Assembly: GCA_001898465.1 (NCBI GenBank)
Contig: MKTX01000007.1
Location: 434,001 to 498,000 of the forward strand
Reading direction: 5' to 3'
Length of the DNA stretch: 64,000 bases
From: Sphingobacteriales bacterium 39-19
Lineage (GTDB): Bacteria; Bacteroidota; Bacteroidia; Chitinophagales; Chitinophagaceae
Part shown: piece by piece, positions 46,952-56,256 of the stretch
Layout of the letters: the number at the start of each line of letters is the position of its first letter
Position numbering within the stretch: the first letter of the stretch is position 1
Notes under the pieces: generated by a model
Database searches by the model: none
Seen by the model: only the letters and a program-made list of their open reading frames with translations
Told to the model about the DNA's origin: nothing
Position numbers and translations under genes: made by a program

Positions 46952-47608
46952 ATGTATTTTTCGGAGAGTGAGGAAAATTATATAAAAGAAATTTACCACA
47001 TTCAATCGGTACAGGGCATGGTCTCTACCAATGCGCTGGCAGGGGCTTTGGGCGCCCGGGCGGCATCTGTAACCGAAATGCTGAAAAAGCTGCAAAAGAA
47101 AAAACTGGTTCATTATAAACCGTATAAAAATTTCTCACTTACCGAACTGGGGAACCGGGTAGCCCTGGAAGTTGTAAGGAAACACCGGCTTTGGGAATAC
47201 TTTTTAGTTCATAAGCTGGGTTTTAGCTGGCACGAAGTACATGATATTGCCGAAGAAATGGAGCATGTAAGCAGCCGGGAACTCATTCAAAGGCTGGATC
47301 ACTATTTAGGCAGCCCGGCATTTGATCCACATGGCGACCCCATTCCGGATAAAAATGGGAAACTTAAAATCATTAAACAAAATCGATTAACTGAAGTGCC
47401 CTTGCGTAAATGGGTAATTGTAAATGCACTGAAAGAGCAGGGGGGGCATATGCATCAATTGCTAAAGCATTATGATATTCACATCGGCACCAAACTAAAG
47501 GTGAATAAAAAATTTGATTTTGATGGCTCCTTAGAAATAAAAATGGATAAGCAAACCCCGGCCATCATTAGCGGCGAGGTAGCAAAAAATATTTATTGTA
47601 CTGTATGA
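46952..47608 (+). CDS. mntR: DtxR/MntR-family metal-dependent transcriptional regulator
   Basis: A 218-residue iron or manganese responsive repressor. The winged-helix N-terminus has SESEENYIKEIYHIQ and the recognition helix region ARAASVTEMLKKLQKKKLVHY (key S-V-T-E-M-L-K-K-L) near residue 35. The dimerisation domain carries metal ligand candidates in EEMEHVSSRELIQRLDHYLG near residue 108 and FDPHGDPIPD near residue 128. A FeoA-like C-terminal domain follows. The stop overlaps the mntH start (ATGA), and a DtxR-like palindrome lies directly upstream. Mn is the more likely effector because the target is an NRAMP transporter. Confidence 0.9.
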   Translation: MYFSESEENYIKEIYHIQSVQGMVSTNALAGALGARAASVTEMLKKLQKKKLVHYKPYKNFSLTELGNRVALEVVRKHRLWEYFLVHKLGFSWHEVHDIAEEMEHVSSRELIQRLDHYLGSPAFDPHGDPIPDKNGKLKIIKQNRLTEVPLRKWVIVNALKEQGGHMHQLLKHYDIHIGTKLKVNKKFDFDGSLEIKMDKQTPAIISGEVAKNIYCTV

Positions 47609-49497
47609 GAGAAAGAGAATTAACAGGCCATTCGTTAAGTGAAGTTCATCAGTCCATTGAAACTACACACCGTAAAGGGTGGAGAAAAATATTTTCCTTT
47701 ATTGGGCCGGCCTACCTAATTAGTGTAGGCTATATGGATCCCGGGAATTGGGCTACCGACCTGGCCGGCGGCAGTAAATACGGATATACCCTTATTTGGG
47801 TTCTGCTCATGAGTAACCTGATGGCCTTGCTGCTGCAGGGTTTATCTGCCAGGCTGGGTATTGTAAGGGGCAGAGACCTGGCCCAGGCAAACAGGGAAGC
47901 CTATCCACGTGCCGTAAATTTTGTATTATATATTTTGGCAGAAATTGCCATTGCCGCCTGCGACCTGGCAGAAGTGCTGGGAATGGCTATTGGCATACAA
48001 CTGCTTACCGGCTTGCCATTGGTATGGGGAGTGAGCATTACAGTACTGGATACTTTCTTATTGCTTTATTTACAAAAATTGGGCATGCGTAAAATGGAAG
48101 CCTTTATTGTGGCACTCGTATTGATTATCACCCTTTCTTTTTTTATAGAAATTGCTTTGGCAAAACCCATCGCAAGTGAAATAGTAAAAGGATTTATCCC
48201 CTCTTTACCCGATGAAGAAGCGCTTTATATTGCCATAGGAATTATTGGCGCTACCGTAATGCCCCATAATCTTTACCTGCACTCGGCCCTGGTACAATCC
48301 CGTAAGTTTGACAGAACTGAGGAAGGCATAAAACAAGCGATACGTTTTAACCGTATTGATACTACCGTTGCACTCAATGTGGCATTCCTGGTAAATGCTT
48401 CCATCTTAATAGTTGCGGCTGCTGTTTTTTTTAAAAGCGGTAACATGCAGGTGGCCGAAATTCATGAAGCACATCGTTTGCTACCCTCCTTCCTGGGAGA
48501 TGCGGCACCCATACTTTTTGCTGTGGCCCTTATAGCAGCCGGGCAAAGCAGTACGGTTACCGGTACCCTGGCAGGACAAATTGTAATGGAAGGGTATTTG
48601 CATTTGCGTATAAACCCCTGGTTGCGGCGTTTAATAACCCGTTTAATTGCCATTATACCCGCTTTGATTGTGATTATAATTTATGGTGAGAATGAAGTAG
48701 ATGCTTTATTGGTATTAAGCCAGGTGGTATTAAGCCTGCAACTGGGCTTTGCCATCATCCCGCTGATACATTTTGTAAGCGATAAAAAAACAATGGGCAA
48801 GTTTGTAATAAAGCCGGTAACTAAAATACTGGCGTGGCTTATTGCCAGTGTACTCATCTATTTAAATTTAAAAATGCTAATGAATGAGGCCTTGCCTGTA
48901 TTTATGAATGGAAGTTTTATATGGAAAACTGTGATTTCTCTCTTACTTATTTTCTTTGCATTATTACTATGCTATATCATTGTTTTCCCTTTTATCCGTA
49001 AAAATAAAAAAGAAGAGGAAGAAAAAATTCATGGGGATATCCCTTTATTGAATTTAGGTAAACTGCCCTCATTTACCCGTATTGCCATTGCCCTTGATTT
49101 TACAGGCAGTGATGATAAAATTATTGCCTCTGCCCTGGCCCAGGGAGGTAAAGATGCTACCTATATTCTGGTGCATGTGGTAGAAAGTGTATCGGCAGGC
49201 TTTTTAGGAAAGCAAAGTGAAGATTTAGAAACGCAACAGGATATGAGCAGGCTGCATGCTTATAGCTTGCAACTGCAGCAAAATGGATACCAGGCATTCG
49301 GTTTTATTGGCTACAACAAAAGGGTAAAAGAAATTGCCCGGATTGTAAATGAAAATGAAGCCGATTTATTGGTAATTGGGGCACATGGACACAAAGGGTT
49401 AAAAGATTTTTTATATGGCGAAACTGTAAATGCTGTGCGGCATCAAATAAATATACCCGTATTGGTGGTTCGGGTGAATAAAACGAAAGCTACTTAA
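47605..49497 (+). CDS. mntH: NRAMP-family divalent metal transporter with C-terminal universal stress domain
   Basis: A 630-residue fusion. Residues 1 to about 450 form an NRAMP transporter with the metal-binding motifs YMDPGNW near residue 46 (D-P-G-N, TM1) and TVMPHNLYLHS near residue 217 (M-P-H, TM6). Residues from about 485 form a UspA domain with the nucleotide-binding pattern GAHGHKGLKDFLYGETV near residue 592. NRAMP proteins of about 600 residues with a Usp tail are known in Bacteroidota; the role of the tail is unknown. The ATG at 47605 overlaps the mntR stop and is preferred over an upstream TTG. Confidence 0.93.
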   Translation: MRERELTGHSLSEVHQSIETTHRKGWRKIFSFIGPAYLISVGYMDPGNWATDLAGGSKYGYTLIWVLLMSNLMALLLQGLSARLGIVRGRDLAQANREAYPRAVNFVLYILAEIAIAACDLAEVLGMAIGIQLLTGLPLVWGVSITVLDTFLLLYLQKLGMRKMEAFIVALVLIITLSFFIEIALAKPIASEIVKGFIPSLPDEEALYIAIGIIGATVMPHNLYLHSALVQSRKFDRTEEGIKQAIRFNRIDTTVALNVAFLVNASILIVAAAVFFKSGNMQVAEIHEAHRLLPSFLGDAAPILFAVALIAAGQSSTVTGTLAGQIVMEGYLHLRINPWLRRLITRLIAIIPALIVIIIYGENEVDALLVLSQVVLSLQLGFAIIPLIHFVSDKKTMGKFVIKPVTKILAWLIASVLIYLNLKMLMNEALPVFMNGSFIWKTVISLLLIFFALLLCYIIVFPFIRKNKKEEEEKIHGDIPLLNLGKLPSFTRIAIALDFTGSDDKIIASALAQGGKDATYILVHVVESVSAGFLGKQSEDLETQQDMSRLHAYSLQLQQNGYQAFGFIGYNKRVKEIARIVNENEADLLVIGAHGHKGLKDFLYGETVNAVRHQINIPVLVVRVNKTKAT

Positions 49498-49501
49498 TCG
49501 A

Positions 49502-50083
49502 TTACAATTTAATAGCTGCCAATTGATCCATAATTAAATTATCCCATTGCATTTGCTGGCCGTTTTCCTGCCCGTTTCTGGTTTGGGCATCATATTTATT
49601 TTGCATTTCATTTAAAACGGCAGTGTACTCAGTATATAACTTCGGCAAAAGGCTTTTGTAATTTTGCAGGGTAATAGAACTTGTTTTTAATCGCTGAAAA
49701 AATTGATTGGCCACTATGAAGCAAAGATTAAAATGGTTTTGCTCATGGTTTAATATGTAATTTGTTTTTTTATCGGGTTTTACCCAGCTTAAAGGTTTGT
49801 TGAAGTAGCAGTAAATAGAAATGTTTAATTGCCCGGTATTGCCGATTGTTGAAATTTCAGATTTATATCCAAAGCCGCTCATCGTAAGAGCCGCCACATT
49901 CCCTTCTAAACGGGGCTTTCCTTTAAAATCATCCCAGTTTAATTTGTTGCCGGGTTTATAATAAATCACTTCATGCTCCGGCATACTTGTATTTTCCGTC
50001 CAGGAAATAGTAGTTACTAACTGGGCATTTGTATGCGTAATACTTACTAAGATAAATAGGAAATAAATGAGTAGCTTTTTCAT
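49502..50083 (-). CDS. DUF922-type secreted protein with HExxH motif
   Basis: A 193-residue exported protein with a signal peptide (MKKLLIYFLFILVSITHTNAQ). It resembles the DUF922 family, described as predicted secreted zinc proteases. The features seen are NWDDFKGKP near residue 49, the zinc-protease-like HEQNHF near residue 112 (H-E-x-x-H), and a C-terminal YDAQTRNGQENGQQMQW segment near residue 164, where the family keeps the pattern Y-D-x-x-T-x-x-G-x-x-x-x-x-Q-x-x-W. Activity has not been shown to my knowledge. Its 3' end is convergent with mntH, 4 bp apart. Confidence 0.75.
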   Translation of the reverse strand: MKKLLIYFLFILVSITHTNAQLVTTISWTENTSMPEHEVIYYKPGNKLNWDDFKGKPRLEGNVAALTMSGFGYKSEISTIGNTGQLNISIYCYFNKPLSWVKPDKKTNYILNHEQNHFNLCFIVANQFFQRLKTSSITLQNYKSLLPKLYTEYTAVLNEMQNKYDAQTRNGQENGQQMQWDNLIMDQLAAIKL

Positions 50084-50180
50084 TTCAGCATCAAATAAAC
50101 AGTTATTCTTGTAAATGAAAAATTAAAGCTTTCATTATTTTAAAATAGTTAACAGTTTATAGTGAAAAGTTTATTTTTCA

Positions 50181-51209
50181 TCAGGCGATCCAGCCATTGT
50201 TTGGTGTTTGGGCCAGTTTGGTTTCAATTTTTTTAATAATTGTATCTATATCCTGTTTATACATACAGTTAAAATGTTCTAAGGGGCAGGTATCTGTACC
50301 ATATTTGCTGCAGGGCTGGCAACTGATTCCGGTTAAGATATTTTCATATATAGGATAGCTGGTTACAAAAGAGCTGCCATAATAAGGTTCTACCTGTAGT
50401 GCGGGTGAAGTGGCACCCCATATTGCCAATAATGGTTTTTTAAAAGCGCAGGCAATGTATTGAAGCCCCGTATCATGTGATATAACCAGCCGGGCTCTTC
50501 TTACCAGGTCGGCAGATTCATTTAAACTGAATTTTCCACAGGCATTATATATTTTCACATCATCCACAGCAGCTACCTGGTTACCTGCTGATGCATCTTC
50601 TTTTCCTCCAATAAGGATAATGGGGTGATTAATTTTACTGCAAAGTTCACGGAGTTTTGATACCGGTAATTTTTTGGTTGCATAAGAGGCACCAATTACC
50701 AATGCAATATACCCGGCCAGGTGTGCATGAGGAATATCTTTTTCCTTTATTTTTTCTTCTTCGGTTATAAAATAATCAAGCCCCAACCCGTCATCTTTTA
50801 CACCTAATGCCGCCACCGTATCTAATGACCGTAATGTAATATGCCTTTTGGGCATCATGTTAATATTAAACTGGGTGAGTAAAAATTTTTCTATACTTAA
50901 TTTCCGGATCCGGTACGTTTTCTTTTTTAATGCCCGGCAAATTTTAATACTCCTGAAATTTGCATGCAGGTCAATTACATAATCATATTCCTGCTCTTGT
51001 AAGGATTGCAGCAGCAGTACCATATTTTGATCGTAATAAAAAAAACGATCGATATAGGGGTTATGAACCGTTACTGCTGAAAAGTTTTTTTTGGTAACAA
51101 AATGCAGTTCACAACCGGGTAGCTGCAATTTTAAGCAGCGAAAAACCGGGCTGGCCAAAACAATATCGCCAATGGAGGAAAACCGTATGATCAAAATTTT
51201 TGGCATCAT
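50181..51209 (-). CDS. GT9-family glycosyltransferase (heptosyltransferase-like)
   Basis: A 342-residue GT-B enzyme of the ADP-heptose:LPS heptosyltransferase family. It begins with ILIIRFSSIGDIVLASPVFR near residue 4 (key R-F-S-S-I-G-D), with the donor-site ISHDTGLQYIACAFKKPLLAIWGATSP segment near residue 244 (key D-T-G-x-x-H/Y and W-G-A-T-S-P). In the motif D-T-G-L-Q-Y the usual His is Tyr. A cysteine cluster CQPCSKYGTDTCPLEHFNCM lies near the C-terminus, as in several family members. Likely acts in lipopolysaccharide core or other glycolipid assembly. Confidence 0.85.
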   Translation of the reverse strand: MMPKILIIRFSSIGDIVLASPVFRCLKLQLPGCELHFVTKKNFSAVTVHNPYIDRFFYYDQNMVLLLQSLQEQEYDYVIDLHANFRSIKICRALKKKTYRIRKLSIEKFLLTQFNINMMPKRHITLRSLDTVAALGVKDDGLGLDYFITEEEKIKEKDIPHAHLAGYIALVIGASYATKKLPVSKLRELCSKINHPIILIGGKEDASAGNQVAAVDDVKIYNACGKFSLNESADLVRRARLVISHDTGLQYIACAFKKPLLAIWGATSPALQVEPYYGSSFVTSYPIYENILTGISCQPCSKYGTDTCPLEHFNCMYKQDIDTIIKKIETKLAQTPNNGWIA

Positions 51210-51248
51210 CTCATGGTGGTGAGCAAGCTGAAATGTTCAGGAATGTAA

Positions 51249-52244
51249 TTACAATCCTTCGGTTCCAGGAGGGGCAATAGGTTTTTTTTTGCTAAAGAAA
51301 AGTTTCATGATTACCGGGAAAGTGGTGATGATCACAATTCCTATTATAATGATTTCTAAATGCTCTTTTAAATTAAAATTAAATTTATCTAATATAATCT
51401 TATACAAATAATGCCCGGCAAACAACATGGTAAAAGACCAGGCAAAACACCCGATGATATTATAAAAAGTAAATTTCTTTTTATTCATTTTTACAATCCC
51501 TGCCACAATGGGGGCAAACGTACGGATGATGGGCAGGAAGCGGGCTATTACAATGGTGCCTGCTCCATTTTCTTCATAAAAATCGTGTGCTTTTTGCAGG
51601 TATTTTTGTTTAAATATAAAGCCGTCTTTTCGCTGGTATAATGCAGGCCCGGATTTTTTACCAAACCAATATCCTATTTCATTACCCAGCACACCGGCGG
51701 CTACTACCATTAGCGAGAGGATAAGTAAATGCAAAAAATCACTATGTAAATTAATGCCTAACCCATGTGTAAAAAGTTCATAACTGTAAATGCCGGCGAT
51801 AAATAAAAGAGAATCGCCGGGTAAGAAAAAACCGGCCAGCAATCCTGTTTCTGCAAATACAATAAAAAGAAATAACCAAAGCCCGCCAAAAACTATGTAA
51901 AAAGTAGGATTTATCAAATCCGTCCAGGTAAACTTTTTATCTAACTGAACGGTTGGATTTTTTTTCAATTGTTCAAAGGAAACGGTTTGATCTGCATGAT
52001 CTGTAGCTTTTATAAGAATAGAATCACCGGCTTTACCGGTAACGATATATTCTCCATCCGGCGAGGGGGAAGCCGTTTGGCCATTGATGGAAAGCCCATG
52101 AATTTTTCCGTCGTATTGATTTACAATAGAAAAATGTAATTGTTCTTGTGCTTGGAGATGGCAATAAGCTAAAATGAGAAAAGCAATAAGAATAAATGTT
52201 TTATTAAAAGCTTTTGAAATGCAATTTTTAAATGACGGTATCAT
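51249..52244 (-). CDS. DedA-family membrane protein with N-terminal exported domain
   Basis: About 331 residues. From about residue 110 it is a DedA/SNARE-associated (VTT) membrane protein with the family motifs FAETGLLAGFFLPGDSLLF near residue 130 (key E-x-x-x-x-x-x-F-x-P-G-D-S-L-L) and RFLPIIRTFAPIVAGIVKM near residue 235 (key R-F-x-P-x-x-R-T). DedA proteins are proposed lipid flippases or ion-linked transporters. Before it lies a signal-peptide-like segment ending in HLQAQ and about 75 residues of exported domain, an extension not present in the standard DedA protein of 200-220 residues. The ATG at 52242-52244 is preferred because the signal sequence starts there. Confidence 0.83.
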   Translation of the reverse strand: MIPSFKNCISKAFNKTFILIAFLILAYCHLQAQEQLHFSIVNQYDGKIHGLSINGQTASPSPDGEYIVTGKAGDSILIKATDHADQTVSFEQLKKNPTVQLDKKFTWTDLINPTFYIVFGGLWLFLFIVFAETGLLAGFFLPGDSLLFIAGIYSYELFTHGLGINLHSDFLHLLILSLMVVAAGVLGNEIGYWFGKKSGPALYQRKDGFIFKQKYLQKAHDFYEENGAGTIVIARFLPIIRTFAPIVAGIVKMNKKKFTFYNIIGCFAWSFTMLFAGHYLYKIILDKFNFNLKEHLEIIIIGIVIITTFPVIMKLFFSKKKPIAPPGTEGL

Positions 52245-52371
52245 AGCCTTGCAAGATACTATGAAATAGCCTTTTACTACACAATTACACATAAAAAGTA
52301 TTAATGGTAATGCGAATAAAATTTTATTTCTTACTTTTCCTATCTAATTTTTTAAAAAACCAATCAACTGT

Positions 52372-54015
52372 ATGAGTTTATTTGTTAAAAAACCGATGTC
52401 AATTCTTTTAAAAGAAGCTGATGAAACCGGGGAACATACGCTTAAAAGAACCTTAAGTGCATGGGGTTTAGTAGCCCTGGGAATTGGTGCCATTATTGGC
52501 GCAGGTTTATTTTCCATTACCGGTATGGCAGCAGCCAATCATGCCGGTCCCGCTATCACTATATCTTTTATAGTAGCTGCTATGGGCTGTTTGTTTGCAG
52601 GCTTATGTTATGCAGAATTTGCCTCTATGATACCCGTAGCCGGAAGTGCCTATACCTACTCTTATGCCACCATGGGTGAATTTATCGCCTGGATTATTGG
52701 CTGGGACCTGGTGCTTGAATATGCAGTGGGTGCAGCCACCGTAGGGATAAGCTGGAGCCGCTACCTGGTAAAATTTTTAGAAGGGTTTGATGTGTACCTG
52801 CCGCATAACCTTACGGTGGGGCCATGGGATGGTGGCATCATCAACCTGCCTGCAGTTTTCATAATCGTATTGATGAGTTTGCTTTTAATGAAAGGCACTA
52901 AAGAAAGTGCCTTGGTAAACGGCATCATTGTGGCTTTAAAAGTTTCAGTGGTATTGGTATTTATATTCCTGGGATGGAAATACATTAACAACGATAATTT
53001 ACACCCTTATATTCCGGCCAATACCGGTAAGTTCGGAGAATTTGGTTTTAGCGGTATCATACGGGCAGCCGCCATCGTGTTTTTTGCGTATATCGGTTTC
53101 GATGCCGTAAGCACCGCAGCCCAGGAGGCAAAAAATCCTAAACGGGATATGCCCATTGGTATTTTAGGCTCCCTTGCTATTTGTACGGTGCTGTATATTT
53201 TATTTGCCCATGTAATGACGGGGGTTACCAGTTATACTTCTTTTGCAGGTAAAGATGGAATTGCACCGGTAGCCGTAGCAATTGATCATATGGGTACGGC
53301 AAATGCACAAGGCATTATTGCTCCAGATTATCCCTGGCTGAACCGGGCCATCATAGTAGCCATTTTGGCCGGGTATTCATCTGTAATATTGGTGATGCTG
53401 ATGGGGCAAAGCCGTGTATTTTATAGCATGAGTAAAGATGGATTGATACCGAAAATATTTTCAGCCATTAATATTAAAACTCAAACCCCGGCAAAAAGTA
53501 ATTTGTTATTTATGGTGTTTGTGAGCCTTTTTGCTGCGTTTGTACCAGCCCGGGTAGTGGGTGAAATGACAAGCATCGGAACTTTATTCGCTTTTATCCT
53601 GGTATGTATCGGTATCTGGGTCATGCGAGTGAAAATGCCCGAATTGCCCAGGGCTTTTAAAACTCCAATGGTACCTCTTGTACCCATCCTGGGCATTGTT
53701 ACCTGTTTGTTTATGATGGTATTCTTACCGCCCGATACCTGGATCCGTTTATTGGTATGGATGCTCATAGGGCTGGATATTTATATTGGATATGGCGCCA
53801 AACACAGTCATTTAAGCGACGGCAGTACTGACAGGCCGGGTATGCGGATTGCCCGTATTACCGGTTTAGCCCTTTGTGCCTTGCTTGTAGCTGCAGGTTT
53901 GCTGCACCAATATTCAGTAGGTTTTGATACAGACAGGATGCTTATGTATATCTCATTTGTATTTGCAGCAGCTCATTTTTTATGGTTTATTTTTAAACTG
54001 AACAAAGCGAAATAG
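52372..54015 (+). CDS. APC-superfamily amino acid permease
   Basis: A 547-residue permease of the cationic amino acid transporter (CAT/YfnA-like) group with about 12-14 hydrophobic segments. The TM1 substrate loop is ALGIGAIIGAGLFSITG near residue 35. TM6 shows FFAYIGFDAVSTAAQEAKNPKRDMPIGI near residue 240 (key F-x-x-Y-x-G-F-D and E-x-x-N-P-x-R-x-x-P), typical of the family. Substrate cannot be set. It diverges from the dedA gene across 127 bp and ends in a strong terminator. Confidence 0.9.
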   Translation: MSLFVKKPMSILLKEADETGEHTLKRTLSAWGLVALGIGAIIGAGLFSITGMAAANHAGPAITISFIVAAMGCLFAGLCYAEFASMIPVAGSAYTYSYATMGEFIAWIIGWDLVLEYAVGAATVGISWSRYLVKFLEGFDVYLPHNLTVGPWDGGIINLPAVFIIVLMSLLLMKGTKESALVNGIIVALKVSVVLVFIFLGWKYINNDNLHPYIPANTGKFGEFGFSGIIRAAAIVFFAYIGFDAVSTAAQEAKNPKRDMPIGILGSLAICTVLYILFAHVMTGVTSYTSFAGKDGIAPVAVAIDHMGTANAQGIIAPDYPWLNRAIIVAILAGYSSVILVMLMGQSRVFYSMSKDGLIPKIFSAINIKTQTPAKSNLLFMVFVSLFAAFVPARVVGEMTSIGTLFAFILVCIGIWVMRVKMPELPRAFKTPMVPLVPILGIVTCLFMMVFLPPDTWIRLLVWMLIGLDIYIGYGAKHSHLSDGSTDRPGMRIARITGLALCALLVAAGLLHQYSVGFDTDRMLMYISFVFAAAHFLWFIFKLNKAK

Positions 54016-54040
54016 AAAAATAAATATAAGTTCAACAACG

Positions 54041-54073
54041 AAAAACGTATCAATCCTGTTGATACGTTTTTTT
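54041..54073. terminator. Intrinsic terminator after the amino acid permease
   Basis: AAAAACGTATCAA pairs perfectly with TTGATACGTTTTT (13 bp, 5-nt loop) and the T-run continues. It lies between the permease and the convergent heme-copper oxidase genes. Confidence 0.93.
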
Positions 54074-54174
54074 GTAGGTTTATTTTATAACATGTATTTA
54101 TCCTTTCGCTGTAATTGCCCCGGGAAAAAATATATCGGGCTGGGTAATAAGATTTGATTTGGTAAAATGTGGCC

Positions 54175-55635
54175 TTATTTTTTTTTAAGCAGCCTGGAAA
54201 ATAAAGAAAAATACATAAAAACTAAACCCACTAAAATTAAAACAATGAACCCCACCGATACTTTTGATAATGTAACGGCCGTATCATGCAATGTTTTAAA
54301 GCCCGTTCCGGTATAGCGGGCATAGCTCCTTGGAATACTATTGAAGCCCCCTAAATAGAACATGAGGATAAAACCATATCCCCCGGCTAAAAAAATCCAG
54401 AAGCCTGTTTTAGCCAGTTTATCCGTGTGCTGCTGATTTTTTGAGGAAAATAAATAAAATAAAAAACCAAGTACAAATAATACAATGCCCATGAGTGTGT
54501 AAGTATGAAAATGGGCCGGAACCCATAAGGTATTGTGAAGTATTTTATTGAAGGCCTCGTAAGAATTTAATAAGGCAACAAAGCCACCTATCGCCAAACC
54601 GGCTGTTCCTAATAAAAACAACAAAGGAATAATACCCCATTTAATTTTTGAATGATACAGCTGGGTATATACGCCATAAATTGTAATTACTGTAACAGGA
54701 ACCGTACTTAAATAGGCGGCCCACAGCCCCGCATGATGAGCAGATAAGGGATAAACAAAATTCATGAATAAATGCTGGCCGTAAGAGAATAACAATAAAA
54801 AGAGGCTCACATACCAGCTATACCGTAACGCTTTATTTGTTTCCCAGCTGCGTGCTGTAAATTCCGGTAACAATGTGTACAACCAGCCCATAGAACAATA
54901 TAACGTAACTGTAGAGAGTGTATGGCCAAAAAAGAAAGTCATATTATTGAGGAGTACGGCATTAAAACTTAATACATGTTCAAAGGACTGAATAAGATAG
55001 ATGCACATGATAATAATGCCTACAATAAAGCCGGGTATCGCAGCAATAAAGCTGATACTGGTTATAAATACAATGGGTGGAATATCATTCCTTTCGCCTT
55101 TTTCATTTAAGGGTGCCCGCCACAGGTTTATAAATCCATTTTGTTTTTTTATTAAGGCATAAAGCAAATAAAGAATACCGGTTAACCAGGCTATTCCCAA
55201 AACTATTAATGAAATGATAGAAGTCTTTATTGACCAGGTAAACCAGGTGGGGTCTTTAAAGGGCAGAGGATATAACATATACCACCCGGCGCCAAACTTT
55301 CCCATTAGTGTGCCGATGGTTAATCCCGCAAAACCAAGTATTATGGTGAAAAAAATAAAATAACCCAACCTAAGGTTCAAACGAGTATAGCGGGTACTTA
55401 TTAAATACCAAATGGCGGCAAAAGATATACTGAACAGTAGCCCGGCCATACCCAGGCCATGAAGCGTCATAAATGCATAAAAATTCGCCAGCAATAATTT
55501 CATCATTTCACCCTGGCCAAGCCGCATTAAAAGCCCCAGTAAGATTAAGCACGGGAAAAGAATCAAAAAGCTTATACCCCAGGTAATGGCAAGCCTTCTT
55601 TCTTTTTTTAATGTATCAGGTTCCGGGGTAAACAT
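54175..55635 (-). CDS. Heme-copper oxidase subunit I homologue, NO reductase-like active site
   Basis: A 486-residue, about 12-13-helix membrane protein of the heme-copper oxidoreductase superfamily. The low-spin heme ligands are seen at His59 (MTLHGLG, helix II) and His377 (PAHFHTYT, helix X), with His375 the proximal ligand of the high-spin heme. His238 (FFGHTL, helix VI) is a CuB ligand. Two features differ from oxygen reductases: residue 242, four after His238, is Thr where aa3/ba3 oxidases have the cross-linked Tyr, and the helix VII HH pair aligns with Gln287-His288 (SYGQHLF). Such replacements are known from the divergent subfamilies proposed as NO reductases (eNOR, sNOR, gNOR and similar). 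The ATG at 55633-55635 is preferred over a GTG/TTG-type extension. It starts 17 bp after the subunit II stop. Confidence 0.82.
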   Translation of the reverse strand: MFTPEPDTLKKERRLAITWGISFLILFPCLILLGLLMRLGQGEMMKLLLANFYAFMTLHGLGMAGLLFSISFAAIWYLISTRYTRLNLRLGYFIFFTIILGFAGLTIGTLMGKFGAGWYMLYPLPFKDPTWFTWSIKTSIISLIVLGIAWLTGILYLLYALIKKQNGFINLWRAPLNEKGERNDIPPIVFITSISFIAAIPGFIVGIIIMCIYLIQSFEHVLSFNAVLLNNMTFFFGHTLSTVTLYCSMGWLYTLLPEFTARSWETNKALRYSWYVSLFLLLFSYGQHLFMNFVYPLSAHHAGLWAAYLSTVPVTVITIYGVYTQLYHSKIKWGIIPLLFLLGTAGLAIGGFVALLNSYEAFNKILHNTLWVPAHFHTYTLMGIVLFVLGFLFYLFSSKNQQHTDKLAKTGFWIFLAGGYGFILMFYLGGFNSIPRSYARYTGTGFKTLHDTAVTLSKVSVGFIVLILVGLVFMYFSLFSRLLKKK

Positions 55636-55652
55636 ACAATGCAATATTAATT

Positions 55653-56231
55653 TTACTCTACATGAATAATTCCAGTCATAAATGGATGTACCAGGCCGCA
55701 ATATTCCAGGCAAAGAATTGTATAGTCGCCTTTTTGCCTGAATATATAATATAATTCATTTGTATATTGAGGTATTGCCTGAGTTTGTGTTAATAAAACT
55801 GCTTGATTATTATAAATACTAAAACTATGTGTTACATCATCCGATGTAAGAATGAATTTTATTTTTTTATTCACCGGCAGCGATATTTCATTCTTCCCAA
55901 TAAATTCGTGGGCCGTTTTATTGCTTATGCCATGGCCCATTTGCCAGTTCCATTGTATGCCTACCACAGTTACTACTTCATCGGTATTACTTTGTACGCC
56001 CGGGTAAGTAAAGTAGCCGATAGTTAAAAAAAGCATAGCCACTACAATGATGATGCCTCCCATATACACCGGTTTTATCTTCTGGCCTGGTTGTTTTTTA
56101 ATAGCAGCCCCGCTGCTCATAGAAGATGTGGTAATTAAAAATATTACAACTAAAGCCACTACCAGGGCGCCTGCCAACGATATGATGCCTGCCAGGTTTT
56201 GTAAAGCCAGTAATGAGCAAATGGGACTCAT
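55653..56231 (-). CDS. Cytochrome c oxidase subunit II homologue with CuA site
   Basis: A 192-residue subunit II with two N-terminal transmembrane segments (near residues 12-34 and 57-76) and a periplasmic cupredoxin domain. The CuA ligand set is complete: His135 (DDVTHSF), then Cys174, Glu176, Cys178, His182 and Met185 in CLEYCGLVHPFM. The aromatic electron-entry patch is in GIQWNWQM near residue 95. Its CuA site would take electrons from a cytochrome c or cupredoxin and pass them to the subunit I encoded directly downstream. No subunit III or IV and no cytochrome c gene lies nearby, so this looks like a compact two-subunit enzyme. Confidence 0.88.
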   Translation of the reverse strand: MSPICSLLALQNLAGIISLAGALVVALVVIFLITTSSMSSGAAIKKQPGQKIKPVYMGGIIIVVAMLFLTIGYFTYPGVQSNTDEVVTVVGIQWNWQMGHGISNKTAHEFIGKNEISLPVNKKIKFILTSDDVTHSFSIYNNQAVLLTQTQAIPQYTNELYYIFRQKGDYTILCLEYCGLVHPFMTGIIHVE

Positions 56232-56256
56232 CGCTTTTGGTTTGTTTAAAGTTTTT

